DNA from: Panulirus ornatus
Taxonomy: Eukaryota > Arthropoda > Malacostraca > Decapoda > Palinuridae
Assembly: GCF_036320965.1 (NCBI RefSeq)
Contig: NC_092271.1
Span: 16,112,096 to 16,176,095, forward strand
Direction: 5' to 3'
Length of the DNA stretch: 64,000 nt
How positions within the stretch are numbered: position 1 is the stretch's first letter; every line of letters starts with the position of its first letter. A program made the position numbers and the translations under genes. The notes below the pieces were generated by a model. It had not been told where the DNA came from, ran no database searches, and worked only from the letters and a program-made list of their open reading frames with translations. Shown piece by piece: positions 9,410 through 21,290 of this stretch.

Positions 9410-12100
9410 GTGTCCCTCTGCCCCCTTAGGGATTAGATATTGAACCTCATATTAGAAAGATAATTCCCACAAGAGGTGAAGCACGCCTCCATGCACTTCG
9501 TCTTCCTATGGAAGCACTTGTGATGAAGAACAAGAGAAACTGATGGTTCTCGTCATCTCCAATTTGTCCCAAGGAACTTCTTTTTTTTCACCTTGCCATT
9601 CTTCATCCGGTGATGTCGATTACCTTTTAATCTGTTTTCTTTCCTTTTCTTTCCTAGGTCTACATTGGTTAATTCAACTTGTAAGTTGAAATCCTTTTTC
9701 TTCCTCATATTTTGTTGTTCATGCGACTGGCAGCTATTTCTGTTTGTTTAGAATTGTTCTTTTCCATTATGAAGCATCTACAAGTTAAGAAGTTATGCGA
9801 AATTCATGAATAAACCTCTGTCTGACCACGAGAGTTGATGGAAAATATTGATAAGTGTGATAGTAAAATCTTATGATATGGCTTTTCACGATATATTCAT
9901 GAGAGCTGACATTGTTATTGATGATGTCATGGAAGGATGACTGGAGTCACTTCCCCAGACAATCAGATTCAGCCGCTGCTATCAACGCCCAAGGAGAGTA
10001 ACAACATTTTCCCTTTCATGTATTCTACAACTGTTTCTGCTGTTTCACTGTTGAGGCAATGGATTGTATGGAGAACCTGAAACATAATGTTTTCGCTACA
10101 AGTTTCGTCTGGTCTTTAGTTTATGAATCTAAAGTTGAATATATTCTGGTACATAAATCCTCCATCCCTCATTGTGGTTATGAGCACTTGTATTGTTGCG
10201 CTGCCGTGATGCATAAAAGAAAACAGACGATCTAAAAACAAAATCACTGTGTGTTATATATTCCTTCCTCGACGCTCACATATGCGTGAACAAACGCACG
10301 CTCTTTACATGAAACTCTCTGCGTTTTTCTTGATGGAAAATGCTTTTATTGAGACGCTGAAAAATTCCACTACTTGGTAAACAAGAAGACATAATTCCGA
10401 CTAATTCCGACTCCTTTTCGTGGGCGGGTTGCCTTAAATGGTGGAAATTCTGGGTCCTACTCGTCAAATGGATAATTCTAGGTAAAGAAATTTTTTGCGG
10501 GTTTTTGGGCTCTATATGTATGTGTGTCTATACGTGACATAACTCAGGACACAGGAACCTCTGCAAACTGCGAAATACACAGACTCAGACAAAGAGACTA
10601 TTTACAACTGAGGATTCTGGAGGATCTAACCCATCAGAAGGTGTCGGCCAGATTCATTCTTCATGATCATTTTTACCTTCGATAGTCACGAACCTCATAA
10701 ATGTACGAGTATGTTGGGTTCAGGAGAGGTATCATGTATATGTTGGGTTCATGTATATGTTGGATTCAGTGGGAAGTATCGACTTACCAAGCCACCATAC
10801 GTATCATACGTCAGATACAAGTAAGAAAAAAAATGGTTGTTTCTTGAGAAGATCTTATATACCGGTTGCTGTGGTTTAATGGTCATCAGCAATTGGCTTT
10901 GTAGTAAAATCCGAACGATATGTCACAATGTTAGTTATGAATCAAAACAAACTGTGGCTTGAACGTCTGTCTTCGACGTGTGATTATTTACAGTGACTGA
11001 CTGGGTGTACTTTGCAGTGATAGAATGTCGGTGTTTCACGGTAAATGGCTGTGTAACAAACGGGAGCAGAATATGCAGGACATAGATTATTAAGTACGGC
11101 GCCACACGCAAGGTTTAATTCTTCAGTGACTTATATATGTTTCAGTACGTCCAAGTACTGTGAGATATAAAAGAGAAGGACATAAAGTTGTTACAATATT
11201 TTCTGATCTAGGCAAGACTGCATCCTTTTTACCCGACAAAAGGGGAGTTGAACTCCCAACAACATGGGATTTCCAGACGTAGCTAGGACGAAAAGAGTGA
11301 GTTACGAAAGAAAAACAACAAAATCCAATAAACCTTTTCTTCTGTGTCATCTTTTAAGTTTAGATTAAATGTCGTGCCAGTTTTGTTAATTTCTTTATAG
11401 ATTCCCAGTTAGTGATGGAAGGTGCAATGATCTTTTTGTGGGTGTGTCAATAAGTGACCAAAAACTACGTGTTGATAGTTAAAGAAGTTATCAATTGAAG
11501 GAAAGAATGTATGGCTATACTAAGAGGAAGATGGTAGATCAGAATGATGATAGCAAAGGTCGAAATGAGTGGAGAGGTGGCAGTCAGACAATGGTTAGAT
11601 ATAAGACTCACTGACTTACACAGTAGACCCACCTCCAGCACCGATCACCTTCCAAGTGTGGTCTTATCGAAGGGGAGTAGCAGACGAACCCTGCCAAGGT
11701 CCCCACTTCCCGCTACGACAACCCCGCCCTCAGGAACTGGTACCTACTCTTGTAGCTTCTGATGAACAACTGAGTCACGCCCATCAGATGCGCACATGCA
11801 CGGTGCCTTTGCCGGTGAAATCCCGTACGCCCTGAAGGACTTCCGGGGTGCCATGATAGCTGTACTTGTGTAGATGTGCAGCTGAAAGTACGAACTGAAC
11901 ATCAGAGACTTGAGGATCTATGATAAACGCCTCTGTACCTTTGCACTCTGTACTCGCTTATTTTCGGTGATCATTTGTGATTTTCAAATTTGATTTTCAC
12001 AGAAGAAAGTGCCACTGGGTGAAGTGCTTTCCACACTGCCTTACGTCTGTGTAGACGGATATTATCATCAATTTCTACGACGTGTGGGTATGGATAAGTC
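9410..12100 (+). repeat. Duplicated flank upstream of IR copy B
   Basis: This stretch has no recognisable gene. Segments match 32870-35330 (upstream of copy C) and, from 9900 on, 62820-64000. The order of landmarks is the same: gagctgacattgttattg near 9901, aatcctccatccctc near 10158, ggacacaggaacctctgc near 10547, and a short form of the 32-bp minisatellite (10693-10782). The frames present (10276-10467 and 11123-11350 minus) are not kept in the other copies. Confidence 0.6.
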
Positions 12101-12109
12101 GCCACATTA

Positions 12110-12260
12110 TCCCTAGGGATAGGAGAGAAAGAATACTTCCCACGTATTTCCCTGCGTGTCGTAGAAGGCGACTAAAAGGGGAGGAAGCGAGGTGCTGGAA
12201 ATCCTCCTCTCCTCTTTTACTTTTTCAAAAAGAGAAGGGGACCAAGTGAGGGTATTCCCT
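12110..12260 (+). mobile_element. 5' end of an RTE-like LINE
   Basis: The stretch agaaagaatacttcccacg, then tgcgtgtcgtagaaggcgac, is the 5' start also seen at 35345 and 50020. Only about 150 bp remain; a TA/GT microsatellite follows. The element at 35335 lies at the matching place before copy C, so this is probably the same ancestral insertion with an internal deletion. Confidence 0.7.
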
Positions 12261-12272
12261 CTAAGGCTCAGT

Positions 12273-12416
<144 letters not shown>

Positions 12417-12556
12417 AGGTAACGTTATAGCACGAGGAGGGATCTCTACAATCGTGTCGCCCCATTGCTTGAGCATTGCTATCATACAACGTTCTAAGCC
12501 TGTCCATGTTGCCCTCACAGATCCCTACACTGATAATCATCTTTCCAGACATAGTG

Positions 12557-12975
12557 ATGCCTGTGTCAACATGCTTACATGTCCTGTGGCTCCTGGTGTC
12601 CACGGTGGGTATAAAGGATGTGTGTGGCGTGGAGGATCAAGTGGTAGACGTATCAAACGGCCCCGTGGAGCTGGTGGCAGGTTTGGCAGACGGCCCTGAG
12701 AAGCAGGTGGCAGGCGTGGTAGACGACCCTGCAGAGCAAGTGGCAGGCCTGGTAGACGACCCTGCAGAACAAGAGGGAAGCTTGGTAGACGGCCTTGTAC
12801 AGCAGGTGGCAAGCCTGGTAGACGGCCACGGGGATCTGGTAGCTGGCCTGGTTGACAGCTTCATGGACCAGGTGGCCGTTGTGGTGAGCCAGGTGGTGGA
12901 GCAACACTTGACCAGTTGTCAGCTGGTGCTGGCCACCACAACAGACAACACTTCAGAATTCTCTTATATTCTCAG
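12557..12975 (+). CDS. IR copy B, exon 1 (signal peptide and 11-residue repeats)
   Basis: A hydrophobic core (LHVLWLLVSTVG) is followed by seven 11-residue repeats at residues 37-113 (nt 12665-12895), pattern like EQVAGLVDDPA. After them comes HLTSCQLVLATTTDNTSEF. The donor is cag/gttag, phase 2. Exon 1 of copy C has the same plan. Confidence 0.82.
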
Positions 12976-15900
12976 GTTAGTAAATGACAGCAGGTTGTAA
13001 CTACTCAAATGTCTCTACGGAAAAGGCTATGTAAAAAATCAACTCTATAAGGACAATATTTTGTGAGACTGTTCCCTAATTACAGCAGCGATACGTGATG
13101 TTGGCTGTGCACCAATATACAGCTGCAGTCAAGATTTAGCAGGTTATACTCCATACTACAATACTAATGTAGAATGTGGCAACTTTACCTGAAATCTAGC
13201 TTGACAGGAGATTGCGGGGTTGATTCTCAAACTGTTGGTGTTGGCCAAAGGTTCTGGAGGTTGGCAGCTGGAAGTAGGAGGTAATGACGATATTTTTTCT
13301 AACTTAAGTACAGCTTCTGGCAAGATTATAAAGCTGTGTCCTGGACCAGAGCTATTGACTGGAGTAGCATGTTCCAAGGCAAAATTACTGGCAAAGGATT
13401 CTATCAATTCTACGAATCTGATCCTTTTTTCTCTCCCACTTTGGGGAAACCATGGCACGAATACCCCAGTTGATTAACAAACCGTAATTTTACATGCCTT
13501 CAGTTCATCTTCCTATTCTTAAATTGATGGAAAATCATAATAGGTTAGCGAACGAACATTCATTTTCTCCCTTCGCCAATAGATGACAGTGTCCGCTGAA
13601 TGCTCACACACTTCCCCCTCCCTCTCCCCAAAAGTTTCGTCTGTGTATACGTTTTTGCCAGGGGAACTGTTGTGTGTGGGTACTCTATTGTAACAAAGTG
13701 TTCCCTGGATCATCAGTGCATCACGTCTGAACATTGTGCTAGTGAAACATCTGTAACATATTTCTGTAAAAAAAAAGTTTGTATAAAGTATTCAAGTCAC
13801 ACATGTCATTAAAGCTCAGGTGTATCTTGGAGGCACTGTATAGAATTAATTATTAAAGCAAAGAGTTAATACTGGTAAAACATGACAATGATTCAAACCT
13901 GATTAAAAAGATTTTCATACATCATCAGGACGCATCGAAATACAGAGAACTTTAGGTGGGATTAACACACGTAGTGGACATTTTTAAACAATGATATGTG
14001 AAGTTCACGGAGTGTATGATCCCTTTAGTACGTTTATAGTTCGAGATGAAAGCCAAGTTGTTGCCTCAGACGACTGGCGGGTGGAGGGGAGGCGAGCACG
14101 GTGGTAGACGTGGGATTGCTGTTCTCCCAGGGACAACCAGCACAGCATCACCTCCTCCAGGGGCTCTGGGGCGATGTGAAGTTCTCCTGCCGCGCCCTCA
14201 TCCTCTATATAGGCACCAACTACAACACTCTCCTGTTCAGGTTACTACATTGTTAAGGTTTTCTTGGGAAAAGTTTTGCAGATACGCTCTTAAGAAATAC
14301 CTGGATCATTGTTTTGAAATTTATCAGTTTTACTTAAGCCATGTTCAAGTTCGCCCATCATTTTATTAATGACTATGCTGACAACTTTAGAAATATTTCT
14401 TTGTCAGTATACATGACTTAATGTTACATTCTTAAATTTGACGTTATGATTTTTTTATCTCCTTTCTTTCAATCTCCTATACTTCATTTGTGGCCTGGGC
14501 TAGTCACCCTTAGACAAGGGCTTCTACCAGGCAAACACCAAGCAAATCTAACTATAACTTCTGCTGATAGCAAATGCTGCATGAATCATACCGTCTGACT
14601 ACAACGTTATCTTTACAGAATTACTCATGTAGTGAACCTAAACAAGAACACTGATTCCCAAATCTAGAATAATTGTCTTACAGTATATTCATTAATAGGT
14701 TCCTGGAGTGGTCTGAATTGTGGCTGTGGCCGGAGACGTCCGTTGTGGTGGTGGGTACAAGGACAGGGATGGAGAGCGTCCTCCTTCATTCAAGTCTTCG
14801 CAATACCGTCCACTTGCTGTACCTGGCCCTAGAAATTCTCCCCCGTCAGAAGTTACCAGTCAACACATGGCTACGGAAGGAACCTTACAGCAAGGTAATG
14901 ATAGTCAACAGTAAGAGGTGGCTACAGATAGACACCTGCTGACATCCGCTGTATTACGGTGTTGTGAGGCTTAAAGTGTGAACCTCACCCTCTGCTTGGC
15001 TGGGATCGATGTCCAGTAGCTGGTCCATGTACTTCCACCCACTATGATGGCACAGATGACTAGCCCAAGAGGGTCAGGTACCTCCACCCACCATGTTGCC
15101 ACAGAAGGACACCCGTACGAGGGTGCTAAAGTCAACAGATTCCTTTTTATGATAGATGATTTTAAGGCATGTAAAAAGTAATGCATTAGATCTTTTTCTG
15201 TATCCTATTCAGAGTAACATACATGAGAAAAGGGATTCTCATGTCAGGATGTACTTATTTGTGGCATTCAAAGCAACAAAAAAGACAAGAGTACTGTTTC
15301 CCTATATATACCCTGCTATCTAGACATGTTTAATAACAGAATTGCACTACGTTTGTCAATTAGCCTGCATTTGAGATGACTGTTATTTACTTTATCTTGT
15401 CGATATGAGATTTACATACCTACTTTAGAAGGAAGTGCTCGTGTGGAGATCTACCGTCGATGTCTGTACTGCAACAGAGGAGAGATGGGCGTCCACAGTG
15501 TCCAGCAATTGAACCTGTCCTCTCGCCTCCATTTGGAACACAACCTCTTCCCTGGTACGTCATCTGCAAAGAATGATTGATCTTATTAATGGAATATACT
15601 TTGGTCTAGAAGTATATGTGTATCTCGCCTTACATTATATATCCATGGCACTTCTTTAACTATATTTTGATTTACAGTTTAATGTCCACATCCTTTGCAA
15701 ATTCTTGTCAAAAGCTGTTCACTCGAACTAAAATTGTGATTTCAGTACTTATCTAAATTGAATGGTGAGTGGCACTTGATACAGTGTATTTTCAAGGTTT
15801 ACTAATGAAGAATAGAAAATGCAGAAGGTGTGATGTCATTGGTCATACACTTAGTGAAAGAGTGCCATTCAGTCCATACTTTCCTCACGTGACCATTTTG

Positions 15901-18900
15901 TCATAATACTAGGTGGAGTAGGTCTCACTAGGGAGTCTGAAGTCTCGCATAAATAAGCCTTTATTTAGACCCGGACGGCCCGCTCCTCGGACTGACAGCT
16001 TGAATTGCGAATTTGGTTCACTTGCACATGATGTGAGACACTGAAATGGAAGTGTCTGAGGTGTGCATGGTACATTACAAACGCCCTCGTAGCCATCCTG
16101 ACGTTCTAGCAGAGAGGACGTGGTTGCAAGTGCACGTCCTCACAAAGCTCCGTGGGTTAACCAGACACACTTCCCATACCAACATGTAAAAGTGACGGAT
16201 CTAGACATGAGATAGCTATCAACGACGGGTATAAGCTCATGTGTGGAACACGTCACAACCACAATGGAGTTATCACACAGATATTTAGGGGAGACTAGGG
16301 TTTGAGGCCCCTCTAACCTCGTCTCTCCAATTTCATACAGAGAGGTTCACTTTCCTTGGCCTCCCGGATAGAAATTACATGTACCTTGATAATATCCTCT
16401 ACATCATCAGAGAAAGGCGCATCAACTCTAAAAGAAGGAAGGTTTCTTTCGTCTCATCGATACCCAAATCTTTACTAGACACGGGCCCCTTGGTATTACA
16501 GTGGATATACTCAAAGTCTTCATATAGGATATTCAGCTCAGTTGTCCCCTTCAGCAACACTTACATATAGGTTATCTACAACACTGAACGACTCGGCTAA
16601 CTCTCTACGTGTCCACATCCAAAGCAACGCTCACGACGTGAGTAAGTAACTGTCTCAAACACGACAGTTAGGCCACGTGGATACCACACTGGTCCTCAGC
16701 TACAGTCGACACAAAGGTACAGCACAAGTCCCACTAACCTCTTTCAGGAACACACGTTTATCAGTACGATAATCTCCCATACCTGGGTCTGACACTCCCA
16801 CAACAACACTGTGACACGCGTTAGTGTTACGAAAATTCCCAACACACAACTTGTTCTTACTGGACTAGCTAGAAGCCACAGTATCATTTAAGGTCAAACT
16901 AAATATACTTGTCATAATGAAGAACAATATTATCTTACAACTTAACAAAATACATAAGAGTATCTGCGTCGCTTTATTCTCCTCCTTGATTGATTTGGAA
17001 CACTGTGAAACAACATGGCCTACTTTGTACAACAGAAGCAGGTTACAGACCCTTCATCTCAGCCAGTAGGATTATCGGGCTACGACTGAAAAGTACTTAC
17101 GGACGAACGGGAGTGAACATTGGGAGTTTTGTCTGGAACACAATGTCCTTTATCAGTGGGGCTGAACGACCAACATTGGCGAGTTATGTGAAGTTGTCGT
17201 TTAGGGACGCAGCTTTGGTCAAGATATCGAGGTCCTTCTCCAAGAGGTGTAGACCGACCTGGGACGGACTGCTTCTGCTATAGCACCAAGATTAGATCGT
17301 GTAGATCTTCCAGAGCAGTAGTATTGCTGGCTTTAAACCAACAATGTCACATTTTTACTCAGGTCTTGGAAAAACTCGATGCAAGACTGTGTGTCAGCCT
17401 CCCCTTACCTTTCTAAATATACTACATTAATGCGCAAGAATTAATTTGTATGAACATAAGATGGTAATCTTGACGTATGAACAGGTCATATATTCCAGAG
17501 GTTGAATATGAAATCAATGCTTCACATCTAATCATTATATCAGCAATAACTACTTCGCATTGTATTGCTTTTTGGTGTTGCTGAACTCCCTAACGTATGT
17601 GGGGATCAACCTCTGCATCCACATGAAACTGCCGGATGTCACTACTTACACACACAGCAGGCATAACCCATTTGGATGCGGCCGTTTAACTGGCTGACAA
17701 GACTTAACAGTTATCAATAGTGCCCTAAACGGTACCCTGCTGAGTTTTCTTACACGCAATAAGATAATATCTACATGTTGACATATTGAGGGACATAGCC
17801 ACTGGTGTATTCTGCGAGTGTTTTATTTTTCTTTTATCATAAGCGCATGCATGCCAAACCTGGTCAAGATTCTTTCTGGATTTAGTGGGAGCGACCTGTC
17901 GTAGAAAGTAAGGAGAGGCAAGAGGAGCTGGGTACCAGTCTACATCCGTTCTTCCTGTTAGCCACTTTCCCACTGTTAGATGGGCCATCGTGCATTACAA
18001 TGAGAGCACGTAACTTGCTTATGCTGTTGATCGAATGATGACAGGAAATTTCAGCCAAGCACCACATGTTTCACATCTGCTATACCATTTTTTTTTTCCT
18101 TAAAAATGATCACATAAGGGTTATCGCAGTAAACAGTCCTTTCTTGCATGTTTTCTGATAAATACTCCAGATAGACCTGAGAACTTCATGGGACACACTC
18201 TCAAGATAGTAGCGCTACCGTACTTCCCATACATCGCCTATGAGAAGAACAGCGAGGACCCTGACGGTCCCGTATCGCCACGGGACGCCCTAAACACCCG
18301 CATGATGGATGTCATCGCTGCTCAGCTTAACCTCACGTATGTGAAGTTGTTTCGACTATCTTGTTTCACCTTGTTTCACTTTGTCGCTGTCTCCCGCGTT
18401 TGCGAGGTAGCGCAAGGAAACAGACGAAAGAAATGCCCCCCCCCCCCCATACACATGTACATACACACGTCCAGACACGCAAATATACATACCTACACAG
18501 CTTTCCATGGTTTACCCCAGACGCTTCACATGCCTTGCTTCAATCCACTGACAGCACGTCAACCCCTGTATACCACATGACTCCAATTCACTCTATTTCT
18601 TGCCCTCCTTTCACCCTCCTGCATGTTCAGGCCCCGATCACACAAAATCTTTTTCACTCCATCTTTCCACCTCCAATTTGGTCTCCCTCTTCTCCTCGTT
18701 CCCTCCACCTCCGACACATATATCCTCTTGGTCAATCTCTCCTCACTCATTCTCTCCATGTGCCCAAACCATTTCAAAACACCCTCTTCTGCTCTCTCGA
18801 CCACGCTCTTTTTATTTCCACACATCTCTCTTACCCTTACGTTACTTACTCGATCAAACCACCTCACACCACACATTGTCCTCAAACATCTCATTTCCAG

Positions 18901-21206
18901 CACATCCATCCTCCTGCGCACATCTCTATCCATAGCCCACGCCTCGCAACCATACAGCATTGTTGGAACCACTATTCCCTCAAACATACCCATTTTTGCT
19001 TTCCGAGATAATGTTCTCGACTTCCACACATTTTTCAAGGCTCCCAAAATTTTCGCCCCCTCCCCCACCCTATGATCCACTTCCGCTTCCATGGTTCCAT
19101 CCGCTGACAGATCCACTCCCAGATATCTAAAACACTTCACTTCCTCCAGTTTTTCTCCATTCAAACTCACCTCCCAATTGACTTGACCCTCACCCCTACT
19201 GTACCTAATAACCTTGCTCTTATTCACATTTACTCTCAACTTTCTTCTTCCACACACTTTACCAAACTCAGTCACCAGCTTCTGCAGTTTCTCACATGAA
19301 TCAGCCACCAGCGCTGTATCATCAGCGAACAACAATTGACTCACTTCCCAAGCTCTCTCATCCCCAACAGACTTCATACTTGCCCCTCTTTCCAGGACTC
19401 TTGCATTTACCTCCTTTACAACCCCATCCATAAACAAATTAAACAACCATGGAGACATCACACACCCCTGCCGCAAACCTACATTCACTGAGAACCAATC
19501 ACTTTCCTCTCTTCCTACACGTACACATGCCTTACATCCTCGATAAAAACTTTTCACTGCTTCTAACAACTTGCCTCCCACACCATATATTCTTAATACC
19601 TTCCACAGAGCATCTCTATCAACTCTATCATATGCCTTCTCCAGATCCATAAATGCTACATACAAATCCATTTGCTTTTCTAAGTATTTCTCACATACAT
19701 TCTTCAAAGCAAACACCTGATCCACACATCCTCTACCACTTCTGAAACCGCACTGCTCTTCCCCAATCTGATGCTCTGTACATGCCTTCACCCTCTCAAT
19801 CAATACCCTCCCATATAATTTACCAGGAATACTCAACAAACTTATACCTCTGTAATTTGAGCACTCACTCTTATCCCCTTTGCCTTTGTACAATGGCACT
19901 ATGCACGCATTCCGCCAATCCTCAGGCACCTCACCATGAGTCATACATACATTAAATAACCTTACCAACCAGTCAACAATACAGTCACCCCCTTTCTTAA
20001 TAAATTCCACTGCAATACCATCCAAACCTGCTGCCTTGCCGGCTTTCATCTTCCGCAAAGCTTTTACTACCTCTTCTCTGTTTATCAAATCATTTTCCCT
20101 AACCCTCTCACTTTGCACACCACCTCGACCAAAACACCCTATATCTGCCACTCTGTCATATATATTTTATTTTGCTTTGTCGCTGTCTCCCGCGTTTGCG
20201 AGGTAGCGCAAGGAAACAGACGAAAGAAATGGCCCAACCCACCCCCATACATATGTATATACATACACGTCCACACACGCAAATATACATACCTATACAT
20301 CTCAATGTACACATATATATACACACAGACACATACATATATACCCATGCACACAATTCACACTGTCTGCCTTTATTCATTCCCATCGCCACCTCGCCAC
20401 ACATGGAATACCATCCCCCTCCCCCCTCATGTGTGCGAGGTAGCGCTAGGAAAAGACAACAAAGGCTCCATTCGTTCACACTCAGTCTCTAGCTGTCATG
20501 CAATAATGCCCGAAACCACAGCTCCCTTTCCACATCCAGGCCCCACACAACTTTCCATGGTTTACCCCAGACGCTTCACATGCCCTGATTCAATCCACTG
20601 ACAGCACGTCGACCCCGGTATACCACATCGATCCAATTTACTCTATTCCTTGCCCGCCTTTCAACCTCCTGCATGTTCAGGCCCCGATGACTCAAAATCT
20701 TTTTCACTCCATCTTTCCACCTCCAATTTGGTCACCTACTTCTCCTCGTTCCCTCCACCTCCGACACATATATCCTCTTGGTCAATTTTTCCTCACTCAT
20801 CCTCTCCATGTGCCCAAACCACTTCAAAACACCCTCTTCTGCTCTCTCAACCACGCTCTTTTTATTTCCACACATCTCTCTTACCCTTACGTTACTCACT
20901 CGATCAAACCACCTCACACCACACATTGTCCTCAAACATCTCATTTCCAGCACATCCATCCTCCTGCGCACAACTCTATCCATAGCCCACGCCTCGGAAC
21001 CATACAACATTGTTGGAACTACTATTCCTTCAAACATACCCATTTTTGCTTTCCGAGATAATGTTCTCGACTTCCACACATTCTTCAAGGCTCCCAGGAT
21101 TCCCCCCCCCCCCCCCCCATGATCCACTCCCAGATATATAAAACACTTTACTTCCTGCAGTTTTTCTCCATTCAAACTTACCTCCCAATTGACTTGACCC
21201 TCAACC

Positions 21207-21290
<84 letters not shown>

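Noticed and set aside
12537..12907. Three minus-strand frames over IR exon 1 (Leu/Pro/Ser-rich repeats)
   Set aside because: They mirror the 33-bp coding repeat. The plus frame has a start, signal peptide, donor and phase that fit exon 2.
14046..14369. Frame MKAKLLPQ... repeated at 39523
   Set aside because: It is conserved only because exon 2 is. The frame that joins exons 1 and 3 is another one, and this one runs into the intron.
17725..18067. Minus-strand frames just before exon 5 of copy B
   Set aside because: No recognisable domain and not present in the matching intron of copy C.
18361..19075. Plus-strand frames of 130-216 codons over the LINE
   Set aside because: Antisense shadows of the open LINE frame on the minus strand; same for 20113-21122, 48356-48978 and similar places.
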